DNA from: Spirochaetaceae bacterium
GTDB taxonomy: Bacteria > Spirochaetota > Spirochaetia > DSM-27196 > Alkalispirochaetaceae
Direction: 5' to 3'
DNA length: 49,341 bases
NCBI GenBank assembly: GCA_007695175.1
Contig: REEH01000129.1
Coordinates: 1 to 49,341, forward strand
In this document: one piece after another, positions 8,424 through 16,305 of the stretch
How positions within the stretch are numbered: position 1 is the stretch's first letter
How the letters are laid out: every line of letters begins with the position of its first letter
Program-made: the position numbers and the translations under genes
The notes under the pieces: model-generated
Database searches by the model: none
What the model was told of the DNA's origin: nothing
What the model saw: only the letters and a program-made list of their open reading frames with translations

Positions 8424-9398
8424 TTGCCGGTGATTATACATCTTATCGTCAATCCCAACGCGGGGCGACGGAAGGGCCTGACCGTGGCGGATCGGGCGCG
8501 GACTCTTCTTGAGCCGGCCGGTTTTACCGTTACAACCCATGTCTCCACGTACCCCGGTCACGCAATCGAGCTGGCGGCGGGGATAGGGGCGGAGCTGGCG
8601 GCGAGGCCGGCAACGGGGCCGGCAGCACAGCCCTCCGTCGGGGCCTATCCCGCGGAGAGGGCGGGAGTGATCGCCCTGGGCGGCGACGGCACCCTCTTTG
8701 AGGTGATCAACGGGCTGATGCGGGGCGCCACCGGCACCGCTTATCCGGGCGCCCCCCTCCCCTGCCCGGTGGGACAGATCCCGTTGGGCACGGGTAACTC
8801 CTTTATCCAGGATCTGGGTCTTTCCACCGCCGAGGAAGCGATCCAGGCGATTCTCACCGGCCGCACACGCCCGGTGGACCTGGGCACCCTCACCTGCGCC
8901 GCCGGCACCTACTCCTTCATCAATTGCCTGGGCGCCGGATTCGTCTCGAGCGTGGCCCACCGGGCAGAGCGGTACAAGCGTTTTGGCGCGCTCAGTTACG
9001 TGATCGGTGTCCTGCAGGAGACGATCGCTCTGGCGCCGGGAGAACTCACGCTCACGGTCGACGGTTCCCGGATGGAGCGGGAGGCACTCTTCGTGGAGAT
9101 CTGCAATTCCCGCTACACCGGGGGCAACATGATGATGGCGCCGGGAGCCCGGATTGACGATGGACTCCTGGATGTAGTCCTCATGTCCCGCACAACGCGA
9201 CGCAAGCTGCTTACGCTCTTCCCGAGCATTTTCTCGGGGAAACACGTGGAGGATCCGGTGATCGAGGTGTTCCGCGGCCGGTCCATCTCCCTGCGGACGG
9301 CGACGCCCTGGCGTCTGACACCGGACGGCGAAACCTTCGGATCCACCCCGATTACAGTCGGGATTCTACCGGCGCATCTGGAGATGTTCTGCCGGTGA
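8424..9398 (+). CDS. Diacylglycerol kinase-family lipid kinase (YegS/DgkB-like)
   Basis: A 324-residue member of the DAGK/sphingosine kinase fold. The N-terminal IVNPNAGRRKG motif and the ATP-binding GGDGT (86-90) followed by FEVINGL are typical, as is PLGTGNSF for the substrate side. Residues 55-80 form an Ala/Pro-rich insert (ARPATGPAAQPS) absent from most relatives. The enzyme would phosphorylate diacylglycerol or another lipid alcohol at the membrane. The start is unclear: TTG at 8424 or GTG at 8430, with a GGAGG some 20 bases upstream. The end overlaps the next gene (GTGA, 9395-9398). The 102-base gap before it shows no obvious promoter. Confidence 0.87.
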   Translation: MPVIIHLIVNPNAGRRKGLTVADRARTLLEPAGFTVTTHVSTYPGHAIELAAGIGAELAARPATGPAAQPSVGAYPAERAGVIALGGDGTLFEVINGLMRGATGTAYPGAPLPCPVGQIPLGTGNSFIQDLGLSTAEEAIQAILTGRTRPVDLGTLTCAAGTYSFINCLGAGFVSSVAHRAERYKRFGALSYVIGVLQETIALAPGELTLTVDGSRMEREALFVEICNSRYTGGNMMMAPGARIDDGLLDVVLMSRTTRRKLLTLFPSIFSGKHVEDPVIEVFRGRSISLRTATPWRLTPDGETFGSTPITVGILPAHLEMFCR

Positions 9399-10171
9399 GA
9401 CGGGCAATCGCTCCCCTGCCGACCACCCTTTCCAGCACGCTCAGTTCCGCTCTGGGATACACGGCGGTCCTCTTTTTCCTGCCTCCGGTATTGGGTGTCA
9501 TCGCGCTGCGACGCGTCACCAACTACTCCCGACGCCTCGATCCGCTGATACGCTTCGGGGCGGCCTTTCTGCCTGCCCTCTTTGGCGTCCTGGCTCGAAC
9601 GCGGCGCGCCCCGGGAGCCCGCGCCGCTCTGGAAGGTGGTCTCACCGTGCCGGCGGGCCCCTTCCTCATAATGGCGAACCACGTCAACATCCTGGACGGA
9701 TTCCTCCTGCGGGGATCTCTCCCGGCGTGCATCCCGATCCGTGCACTGGAACTGGCGTCGCACTTCTCCTGGCCCCTCTACGGCAGGGCGATGAGGCTCT
9801 ACGGCAACATCCCCATCCCGCACAACGCACCCCGGGCGGCGCTGGGCAGTCTCTCCCGGGCGCGCCGCCTCCTCGCGGGAGGCACGTCGCTGCTGGTACT
9901 CCCTGAAGGGCACCGCACCAGAACCGGGGAACTGCAGCGCTTCATGAGCGGCCCCTTCCGGCTCGCCCGGGAGGCGGGGGTGCCGATTCTGCCGGTGGTG
10001 CTGGCGGGAGCGTTCGACCGACAGCGGGTGGGTTACCCTCGGATCGCGCCGGGCACGGTGGAAGTGCGCATCGGCACCCCCCTGAGGGAGGAGCAAATCC
10101 GCACCCTCACCGTCCCGGCACTGAAGGAACTGGTCCACGCCCGTATGGAATCGCTGCTGAAGGGGCGATAA
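9395..10171 (+). CDS. Lysophospholipid acyltransferase family protein
   Basis: A 258-residue PlsC-type acyltransferase with HX4D as NHVNILD (H96, D101) and the second motif as LPEGHRTRTG (about 169-178), where His replaces the usual Thr of EGTRS. Two hydrophobic segments precede the catalytic domain. The GTG start overlaps the lipid-kinase stop by four bases, so kinase and acyltransferase are likely made together: one supplies phosphatidate-type lipids and the other acylates lysophospholipids. Divergent in sequence from the acyltransferase at 291-1199. The exact acceptor is unknown. Confidence 0.85.
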   Translation: MRRAIAPLPTTLSSTLSSALGYTAVLFFLPPVLGVIALRRVTNYSRRLDPLIRFGAAFLPALFGVLARTRRAPGARAALEGGLTVPAGPFLIMANHVNILDGFLLRGSLPACIPIRALELASHFSWPLYGRAMRLYGNIPIPHNAPRAALGSLSRARRLLAGGTSLLVLPEGHRTRTGELQRFMSGPFRLAREAGVPILPVVLAGAFDRQRVGYPRIAPGTVEVRIGTPLREEQIRTLTVPALKELVHARMESLLKGR

Positions 10172-10222
10172 CGCCCGGCAAATGCCTGATCATCCCTGCG
10201 CGGCCCCGCCCCTCCCCGCCCT

Positions 10223-10248
10223 CGCCTGCACGTTCAGCCGTGCAGGCG
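10223..10248. terminator. 10-bp hairpin between convergent genes
   Basis: CGCCTGCACG and CGTGCAGGCG form a perfect stem with loop TTCAGC between the acyltransferase stop (10171) and the fucI stop (10259). It could act in both directions. There is no T-run, so intrinsic termination is uncertain. Confidence 0.5.
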
Positions 10249-10258
10249 GTGCGCGTCC

Positions 10259-12067
10259 TCAGCGGTAAAGGGGGCCGTAATTATCGCACGCCCGGTAGTC
10301 CGCTCCCTCCTGGTCCATACCAAAGAGCTTCCATGCGGCGGGCCGGAAGATCTGATCCTCCGGTACGTTGTGCATGTTCACCGGGATTCGCAGCATCGAG
10401 GCCAGGGTGATCAGATCCGCCCCGATGTGGCCGTAGCTGATCGCCCCATGGTTGGCTCCCCAGGCAGCCATGACGGAGTAGACGTCGGTGAAGTAACCGC
10501 CTCCGGTGGTACGCGGTACAAACCACGTGGTGGGCCAGGTGGGGCTGGTGCGCAGATCCAGTGCGTCGTGCACCTTCTCCGGAAGGTCCACCGTCCAGCC
10601 CTCCGCGATCTGCAGTACCGGCCCCTGTCCCTTCACCAGGTTTACCCGGCACATGGTGACGGGCATCTCACCGCGGGTGAGGAAATCCGTGGAGAAACCT
10701 CCGCCCCGAAAGTATCCCAGGTCCGCCGCGCAGAAGCGGGTATGCTCCAGGCACGCCGCCGCTTCTTCCCCGGTGATCTCCCAGAAGGGCTTGATGGCGG
10801 GCTTACCCTCAATCTCCTGCCTCCCCGTTCCGTCCAGGCAGGTGGATCCACTGTTGATGAGGTGGATGATGCCGTCGGCGGCTTTACCGCTCAGGGTGTG
10901 GCCGGTGACACGCTTCACCGCGTCAGGGCTCCAGTAGGTGCGCACGTCGCTGAAGATCTGGGCCGTACCGGTCATGAGGTTGCCGAAGAGCATCACCACG
11001 CCGTTGAGACTGTCGTTCTCCGTGGCAAAGATGTAGGGGGCCCGGATGCCGTCCCAGTCAAAGCTGGAATTGAGCATCGTCTCCATGAAATCCCCGTTGG
11101 GCAGATAGTCCGTCCACTGCCGCTGCCCCTGAAATCCGCCGGCGATCGCGTTGAAGCCGAGCGCTTCCTCGCCAAAGCCGCGTTCCGCCAGTTCGGGATT
11201 GCCCTGCATCAGGTCCTTGCCGATCAGGGTCATCTTTACGCACGTTTCCCACTCCCGGTCCTTCTCCTCCCGGCTGTGCTGCACCGAGGGGTCATTGAAG
11301 TCCTTGCCTTCCTGCACGTTTGCCTTCACCCAGGCGAGAGCGCGTTTGTACTCATCCCTGTCGTAGATCTCCCCCTCGATGCGACGGGTGATCTCGCTCA
11401 TGTCGACGTACTCGTTGCGCATCCCCAGGTACTCCTGGAAAAAGTCCGCGTCCACGATTGATCCGCCGATTCCCATGGAGACCGACCCGATCGAGAGATA
11501 GGACTTGCCCCGGAGCATGATGACCGCCAGGGCCGCCCGGGCAAAGCGCAGAATCTTCTCCTCCACGTCGGAGGGGATGGAGTTGTCCTCCAGGTCCTGT
11601 ACCTCATGCCCGTAGATACCAAAGGCGGGCAGGCCCTTCTGGGCGTGCGCGGCCAGTACCGCCGCCAGGTACACCGCCCCGGGCCGCTCCGTTCCATTGA
11701 AACCCCACACGGCCTTGACCGTGAGGGGATCCATGTCCATCGTCTCGGAGCCGTAACACCAGCAGGGCGTGACGGTGAGTGTCGCCCCCACGCCTTCCCG
11801 CTGGAACTTGTCCTGTGCCGCGGCGGACTCCGCCACACGACCGATCGTGGAGTCCGCGATCACGCATTCCACCGGTGTCCCGTCGGGGTAGCGCAGGGTA
11901 TCGGATATCAGTTTTGCCGCGGCTCGCGCCATGGCCATCGTTTTCTCTTCCAGGGATTCCCTCACACCGCCAAGACGTCCATCAATGGTGGGGCGGATCC
12001 CGATTCTCGGCTTCTCTCCGCGAAAACGCCAGGCATCGGTCTTTCTTGGTTCCGGCTTCCAGTTCAT
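10259..12067 (-). CDS. fucI: L-fucose isomerase
   Basis: A 602-residue enzyme converting L-fucose to L-fuculose (also D-arabinose to D-ribulose) with Mn2+ in the cytoplasm. The assignment rests on characteristic stretches, including [12 protein letters not shown] near the N-terminus, [26 protein letters not shown], and the active-site region [20 protein letters not shown] followed by [10 protein letters not shown]. Length matches the family (about 590). The ATG at 12067 is chosen because AGGAGGAG lies just upstream; an upstream Met at 12106 is not supported. It follows fucU by 87 bases in the same direction, so they form one unit from the promoter at 12623-12650. Confidence 0.95.
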   Translation of the reverse strand: MNWKPEPRKTDAWRFRGEKPRIGIRPTIDGRLGGVRESLEEKTMAMARAAAKLISDTLRYPDGTPVECVIADSTIGRVAESAAAQDKFQREGVGATLTVTPCWCYGSETMDMDPLTVKAVWGFNGTERPGAVYLAAVLAAHAQKGLPAFGIYGHEVQDLEDNSIPSDVEEKILRFARAALAVIMLRGKSYLSIGSVSMGIGGSIVDADFFQEYLGMRNEYVDMSEITRRIEGEIYDRDEYKRALAWVKANVQEGKDFNDPSVQHSREEKDREWETCVKMTLIGKDLMQGNPELAERGFGEEALGFNAIAGGFQGQRQWTDYLPNGDFMETMLNSSFDWDGIRAPYIFATENDSLNGVVMLFGNLMTGTAQIFSDVRTYWSPDAVKRVTGHTLSGKAADGIIHLINSGSTCLDGTGRQEIEGKPAIKPFWEITGEEAAACLEHTRFCAADLGYFRGGGFSTDFLTRGEMPVTMCRVNLVKGQGPVLQIAEGWTVDLPEKVHDALDLRTSPTWPTTWFVPRTTGGGYFTDVYSVMAAWGANHGAISYGHIGADLITLASMLRIPVNMHNVPEDQIFRPAAWKLFGMDQEGADYRACDNYGPLYR

Positions 12068-12154
12068 GTTCGACTCCTCCTGTCCAGTTTTTGTTGTTTC
12101 AGGCACCGCCCGCGCGACGTTGCGCCCGGGGCTCCAATTGGCGCCGCATCTCGG

Positions 12155-12589
12155 CTATTCCTCAACCACCACACCCTTCTTGAGGATAATGTTGGCATAC
12201 AGTGCTTTCTCACCGGTCGTGACGGTGGTATGGGCCCTCCTGGCTCGCTCGTAGAAGGCAAAGCGCTCCACGTTTTCGATGCCCCCGTGTCGCGGTTCAT
12301 GCTTTTCCACTATCCTGCGGTATTCATCCCAGATGGGCGTCTCCACCGGATCTCCCGGGGTTACCTGCATGAGAATGACCGGGTTCTCCACGTACGGATC
12401 CAGGGGAAAAAACTGCAGTATGGCATCCAGCAGAGGGGGGATTCCGAGACCGTCCGCCCGGACCACCCGTTCCGCGTGGCCCCCCACGAAAAAATTGCCG
12501 TCCGCCAGAACCAGCTCGTCGCCGTGCCCCATCTCCATCAGCGTTTTCAGCAAATCCGGTGACAATATGGAGGGAATCTTCTTCAGCAT
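12155..12589 (-). CDS. fucU: L-fucose mutarotase (RbsD/FucU family)
   Basis: A 144-residue member of the RbsD/FucU family, which interconverts anomers of L-fucose and supplies the form used by the isomerase. The N-terminal catalytic region reads MGHGDELVLADGNF with H22 and D30, and the C-terminus LYANIILKKGVV resembles the conserved ending of the family. The length is that of FucU. AGGAAG precedes the ATG. First gene of the fucU-fucI pair, expressed from TTGCGG-16-TATAAT. Pairing with an isomerase downstream and a sugar-sensing system divergently upstream supports the fucose assignment over ribose. Confidence 0.92.
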   Translation of the reverse strand: MLKKIPSILSPDLLKTLMEMGHGDELVLADGNFFVGGHAERVVRADGLGIPPLLDAILQFFPLDPYVENPVILMQVTPGDPVETPIWDEYRRIVEKHEPRHGGIENVERFAFYERARRAHTTVTTGEKALYANIILKKGVVVEE

Positions 12590-12622
12590 GGGCGCTTCCT
12601 TTCTCGACTCGGCTACCCGGCC

Positions 12623-12650
12623 ATTATAATTGGTTTGCGATGAACCGCAA
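12623..12650 (-). promoter_or_regulatory. Promoter of fucU-fucI with inverted repeat
   Basis: TTGCGG (complement of 12645-12650), a 16-base spacer, then TATAAT (complement of 12623-12628). A TTGCG-N6-CGCAA inverted repeat (12635-12650) overlaps the -35 box and spacer and is a candidate operator. Confidence 0.65.
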
Positions 12651-12670
12651 GGGATTATGGTGTACTACAG

Positions 12671-12716
12671 GTGTTCTCAAAGTGAAGGGGACTTGTCCCC
12701 TTCACTTTGAGAACAC
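12671..12716. repeat. Perfect 22-bp palindrome (REP-like)
   Basis: The arm at 12671-12692 begins GTGTTCTCAAAGTG and ends AAGGGGAC; its exact reverse complement is at 12695-12716, with only TT between. A perfect 22-bp stem with a two-base centre is far beyond chance. The GGGGAC...GTCCCC core resembles cores of REP/RAYT-type palindromes. The gene-poor position between two promoters fits such elements. No T-run follows, so it is not a typical terminator. Confidence 0.75.
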
Positions 12717-12761
12717 GCCATATCGAGGAGCAAAACCATGCATACCACGGAAGATTGGGGT

Positions 12762-12808
12762 GCAATTCTAAATGCGGAAGTCGTTCCGACTTTCACATTT
12801 AGAATTGC
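12762..12808. repeat. Second, near-perfect palindrome
   Basis: Outer arms CAATTCTAAATG (12762-12773) and CATTTAGAATTG (12797-12808) match perfectly. Inside them GGAAGTCG and CGACTTTC pair with one G-U, around the loop TTC, leaving one C/A mismatch. The whole is a stem of about 21 pairs. Its sequence is unrelated to the first palindrome, so these are two different elements side by side. Confidence 0.7.
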
Positions 12809-12820
12809 TGGGTGTACTAT
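12792..12820 (+). promoter_or_regulatory. Candidate promoter of the response-regulator operon
   Basis: TTCACA (12792-12797), a 17-base spacer, TACTAT (12815-12820). The -35 box lies inside the right arm of the second palindrome and the -10 overlaps the right copy of the 9-bp direct repeat. The ATG at 12830 is only 9 bases from the -10 box, implying a very short or absent leader. Confidence 0.5.
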
Positions 12821-12829
12821 GGTAGGGGT

Positions 12830-14479
12830 ATGTATCGGTTTCTCATCATCGACGACGAGCCCCTCGTTCGGGAGGGTATCTCCACCACGATCGACTGGAA
12901 CGCCCACGGCTTTGAGCTTGTAGGTGCGTGTCGGGACGGCCGGGAGGGGTTGCAGGCACTGGAGGAACTGCGCCCGGACGTGGTCCTCACGGACATCTGC
13001 ATGCCTTTCGTGGACGGCCTGGAGCTGGCGGCGTCCATCTCCGAACAGTACCCAGGCACCCGGACGATCCTGCTCACGGGATACGACGAGTTTGAATACG
13101 CTCAGGAAGCGGTCCGGCTCAACGTGCACGATTTCATCCTCAAGCCGGTGACGGCCGCGGAGCTCCGGGAGGTTCTGGACTCGCTTCGCCGTGAACTGGA
13201 CGAGGAGAAACACCGGAAACAGGATTTTGAGCGCCTCCAGGAACAGTTGCGGGAGAGTATTCCCGTATTCCGGGAACGCTTTCTCAACAGTCTGGTGAAG
13301 AACGCGATCCCCCTTCCCGAGGCTGCCCGCAAGGCACGGTTGCTCGATCTCGACGTGGGCGGCCCCGTCTATATCGTCCTCGTCTGCGACCGGGACCGCG
13401 TTGATCCTGATAATGGTCTCGATGCTATTTCCGTGCAGAACGAGATAGTGCCCCTGGCGGGATCAAGGCCCGGAACGGTCTCGTTCTCCACGCCCGACGA
13501 GGAAACGCTGCTCATCATATCGCTCCCGGAACGATCCGGGGCCGTCACGGGGGCGCTCGAACGGGCCGAAGCGATATCGGATCACGTGCAGCGTGTTCTC
13601 GGCCGCACGATCTCGATCGGTATCGGTGACGCGGTGGAATCCCTGAGCGATCTGCCCCATTCGTACCGCACCGCCCGGATCGCCCTGGAACAGCGCTTTG
13701 TCCTGGGACCAAACCAGGTAATCACCATGCAGCAGGTCCGGGGGAGCGCAACCGGCACTTCCGCAGCGAATGCGTCCGGCCGGCCCGAGGGGACCGGAGG
13801 CGATTCCTCGAGCCTAACCGATGCGGAGACGCGGCAACGCCTTACCCACGCCCTCAAAACGGGAGCTTCCGGAGAGGCCGTTGTGGCGTTCCGGGATATC
13901 CTCCAGTACTTCCGCCGTGCCGATAAGGTGGAGCACTGCCACGTGGCAACACACCGCGTCCTGGCGGACGCAATGAACGCGCTCGATTCGATCGAGATAG
14001 ACTACCGGGAAATACCCGGTGTGGATCATAACCCCTTTGGTCAACTGGGACGCATGAAGACGATCGACGAGATGGAGCAATGGTTCCTCCACTTCATCAG
14101 GGGAGCACGGGATCTTCTGGACAGGAGGAGACAGCAGCTCTCGCAGAGAAAGGCGGTGGCCGCTGAGAGCTTTATTCGGGAAAACTACCACCGGCCGGAC
14201 CTCTCGCTGCAGATGGTTTGTTCCGCTCTGGCGGTGAGCAAGAGCTACCTCAGTCCCATTTTCAAGAGTCACACCGGTATGACCTTCGTGGAGTACCTCA
14301 CGGCCGTCCGCATCCGGGAAGCGGAAGCGCTTCTGGGCCGGACCGATCTCAAGGTGTACGAGATCGCCGAGAAAGTAGGCTACCGGGACGCTCACTACTT
14401 CAGCCTCACCTTCCGCAAGCAAGCGGGAGTGAGTCCCTCGGAATACCGGGAACAGAGCTGGGAGAGAGTCGGTACATGA
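12830..14479 (+). CDS. AraC-type response regulator (YesN-like)
   Basis: A 549-residue regulator. The receiver domain (1-120) has acidic D8/D9, phospho-acceptor D55 (LTDICMP), T83 and K105. The middle 300 residues are the linker typical of YesN proteins. The C-terminal 100 residues hold two AraC helix-turn-helix units (LSLQMVCSALAVSKSYLSPIFK and KVYEIAEKVGYRDAHYFSLTFRK). The ATG at 12830 starts exactly at the receiver (MYRFLIIDDEP), though its ribosome site (TAGGGG) is very close. The stop overlaps the kinase start (ATGA). It probably activates the downstream ABC importer and may act on fucUI. Confidence 0.92.
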   Translation: MYRFLIIDDEPLVREGISTTIDWNAHGFELVGACRDGREGLQALEELRPDVVLTDICMPFVDGLELAASISEQYPGTRTILLTGYDEFEYAQEAVRLNVHDFILKPVTAAELREVLDSLRRELDEEKHRKQDFERLQEQLRESIPVFRERFLNSLVKNAIPLPEAARKARLLDLDVGGPVYIVLVCDRDRVDPDNGLDAISVQNEIVPLAGSRPGTVSFSTPDEETLLIISLPERSGAVTGALERAEAISDHVQRVLGRTISIGIGDAVESLSDLPHSYRTARIALEQRFVLGPNQVITMQQVRGSATGTSAANASGRPEGTGGDSSSLTDAETRQRLTHALKTGASGEAVVAFRDILQYFRRADKVEHCHVATHRVLADAMNALDSIEIDYREIPGVDHNPFGQLGRMKTIDEMEQWFLHFIRGARDLLDRRRQQLSQRKAVAAESFIRENYHRPDLSLQMVCSALAVSKSYLSPIFKSHTGMTFVEYLTAVRIREAEALLGRTDLKVYEIAEKVGYRDAHYFSLTFRKQAGVSPSEYREQSWERVGT

Positions 14480-16302
14480 GTCGCCGCTCACGCCGCATCC
14501 AGAATACAATCACCGCCGCCCTGGCGATTCTCGTATTTGCCACGGCGGTGATCATGGCGATGATATCCTACAGTTTCACCCGGGAAGCGGTGCGCCGCAC
14601 CGCCATGGAGTACACGGCGGAACTGATCGCACAGGTACAGACCAACATCGACTCCTACATCATGCACCTGGAGAATATCGCGGAGGTGGTGCAGCTCAAC
14701 GAGCTGGTGCAGGAATACTTCTCCCTGGAAGCAGGGACGGGCGGTCCCTCCGGGGAGGATGCTTTCTCCTATCAGGGCAGAATCACCTCCTTCCTCAACT
14801 CGATATCCCGCACGCGGGATGATATTTCCCTGATACTGATCGTGGGTGACAATGGAACGGTCCTTACCCACGATCCGGCCATCGTGCTGAACAGCGTGGT
14901 AGTCCTGGAGGAGCAGTCCTGGTATCGCAACGCCCGGGCGTCGGAGGGCCGCGCGGCGGTCTCGCCCTCCCACGTACAGAACGTGGTGGACGGTGTATAC
15001 CGGTGGGTGATCACCTTGAGCCGTGCCTTTGACCATGGGGTAATGCTGGTGGATATGAACTTCTCCGTCATCAACGAGCTCCTCAGCGGGATAAGCTTCG
15101 GAAGGAAGGGATACATCTTCATCGTGGATCGGGAGGGACGGATCGTGTATCACCCGCGACAGGAGCTGATCTACAGCAACCTGGAACAGGAAAATATCGA
15201 TCTGGTCCTGCAGCATCGCAGCGGTGCTTTCTCCGTTGATGAGGGGACGGGCGAGCGGATCTACACCGTCTCCACCTCCGACCGTACGGGCTGGCGGATC
15301 GTGGGGGTGAACTACGAATCCGAGATGGTACAGAACCGTGCCATGATCCAGCAGTACTATTTCTACTGGACGATCCTCTGCATCGTCCTGGCCATCATCG
15401 TTTCCGTGCTTATCTCGCGCCACCTCTCCCGGCCGATACTCAAACTCCGTTCCTCCATGCGCGCCGTGGAGCGGGGGGACTTTGACATTGCCGCCGACGT
15501 GACCAGCAACAACGAAATTGGTGACCTGGCAAGGGACTTCAACATCATGCTCGCCCGGATCAAGGAGCTGGTCCAGCGCAACGCCGAGGAGCAGGAGGAA
15601 AAACGCCGGAGCGAGCTTCTGGCGCTGCAGAACCAGATCACCCCCCACTTTCTGTACAACACGCTGGACTCGATAATCTGGATGGCCGAGGGCAAGCAGC
15701 ACGAGGAAGTAGTGAAAATGGTCTCCGCCCTGGCGCGGCTCCTGCGCCTCTCCATAAGCCGGGGCGACGAACTGGTAAGCATCCGTGACGAGATGGAGCA
15801 TATCCACAACTACCTGACGATCCAGAAGCTCCGGTACCGGGACAAGCTTGATTTTCGTATCCAGGTGGATCCGGAAATCATGCACCTGCAGGTACCCAAG
15901 GTCATCCTCCAGCCGCTTGTGGAAAACGCGATCTACCACGGGATAAAAAACAGGGACGAGGGGGGATGCGTCACGGTGACGGGAATGGTCCGGGACAGGG
16001 AGGTACGGCTTACGGTTGCGGACGATGGAGTGGGCATGGAGGAGGACCAGAGAATCGCCGTGCTCGCGGGGGGCCGGTCCATGACGGCGGGCGAGACCAC
16101 GGCAGGGCCCGCAAACTCGTCGAGGCACACTACGCTGCTCAGCCGTCGCCCCCGGGTAGGCGTGAACAACGTGAACGAGCGGATCAAGCTCTACTTCGGA
16201 CCCGCCTACGGACTCTCTTTCCGCGGAAACAACGGGAGAGGGACCATAGTGGAAATACACCTGCCGATAGTACCGCCCCCGGGAAACGGCGGAGGGGGAT
16301 AA
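14476..16302 (+). CDS. Sensor histidine kinase (YesM/LytS type)
   Basis: A 608-residue inner-membrane kinase. Helices at about 12-33 and 302-325 flank an extracytoplasmic dCache/PDC-like sensor containing FGRKGYIFIVDREGRIVYHP. A HAMP region follows (about 325-375), then a short coiled coil and the His_kinase domain with PHFLYNTLDSI (H391). The ATP-binding part has VENAIYHGIKN (N box) and VADDGVGM (G1). The ATGA overlap with the regulator and a 3-base gap to the anchored sugar-binding protein make these three a unit. The signal is probably relayed from that binding protein. Confidence 0.93.
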   Translation: MSRRSRRIQNTITAALAILVFATAVIMAMISYSFTREAVRRTAMEYTAELIAQVQTNIDSYIMHLENIAEVVQLNELVQEYFSLEAGTGGPSGEDAFSYQGRITSFLNSISRTRDDISLILIVGDNGTVLTHDPAIVLNSVVVLEEQSWYRNARASEGRAAVSPSHVQNVVDGVYRWVITLSRAFDHGVMLVDMNFSVINELLSGISFGRKGYIFIVDREGRIVYHPRQELIYSNLEQENIDLVLQHRSGAFSVDEGTGERIYTVSTSDRTGWRIVGVNYESEMVQNRAMIQQYYFYWTILCIVLAIIVSVLISRHLSRPILKLRSSMRAVERGDFDIAADVTSNNEIGDLARDFNIMLARIKELVQRNAEEQEEKRRSELLALQNQITPHFLYNTLDSIIWMAEGKQHEEVVKMVSALARLLRLSISRGDELVSIRDEMEHIHNYLTIQKLRYRDKLDFRIQVDPEIMHLQVPKVILQPLVENAIYHGIKNRDEGGCVTVTGMVRDREVRLTVADDGVGMEEDQRIAVLAGGRSMTAGETTAGPANSSRHTTLLSRRPRVGVNNVNERIKLYFGPAYGLSFRGNNGRGTIVEIHLPIVPPPGNGGGG

Positions 16303-16305
16303 GGG

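Larger units (their letters stand above)
12659..12819. mobile_element. Putative small palindromic insertion with 9-bp direct repeats
   Basis: The 9-base sequence GGTGTACTA occurs at 12659-12667 and again at 12811-12819. Between the copies lie two large palindromes and no gene. The arrangement looks like an insertion that duplicated its target, or two REP-like units dropped into the divergent fucU/regulator intergenic region. No transposase is in the window, so any mobilising enzyme (for example a Y1/RAYT type) would act from elsewhere. Confidence 0.4.

Noticed and set aside
12671-12716. The palindrome as a bidirectional terminator
   Set aside because: The flanking genes diverge from this place, so nothing should end here, and no T-run follows either arm.
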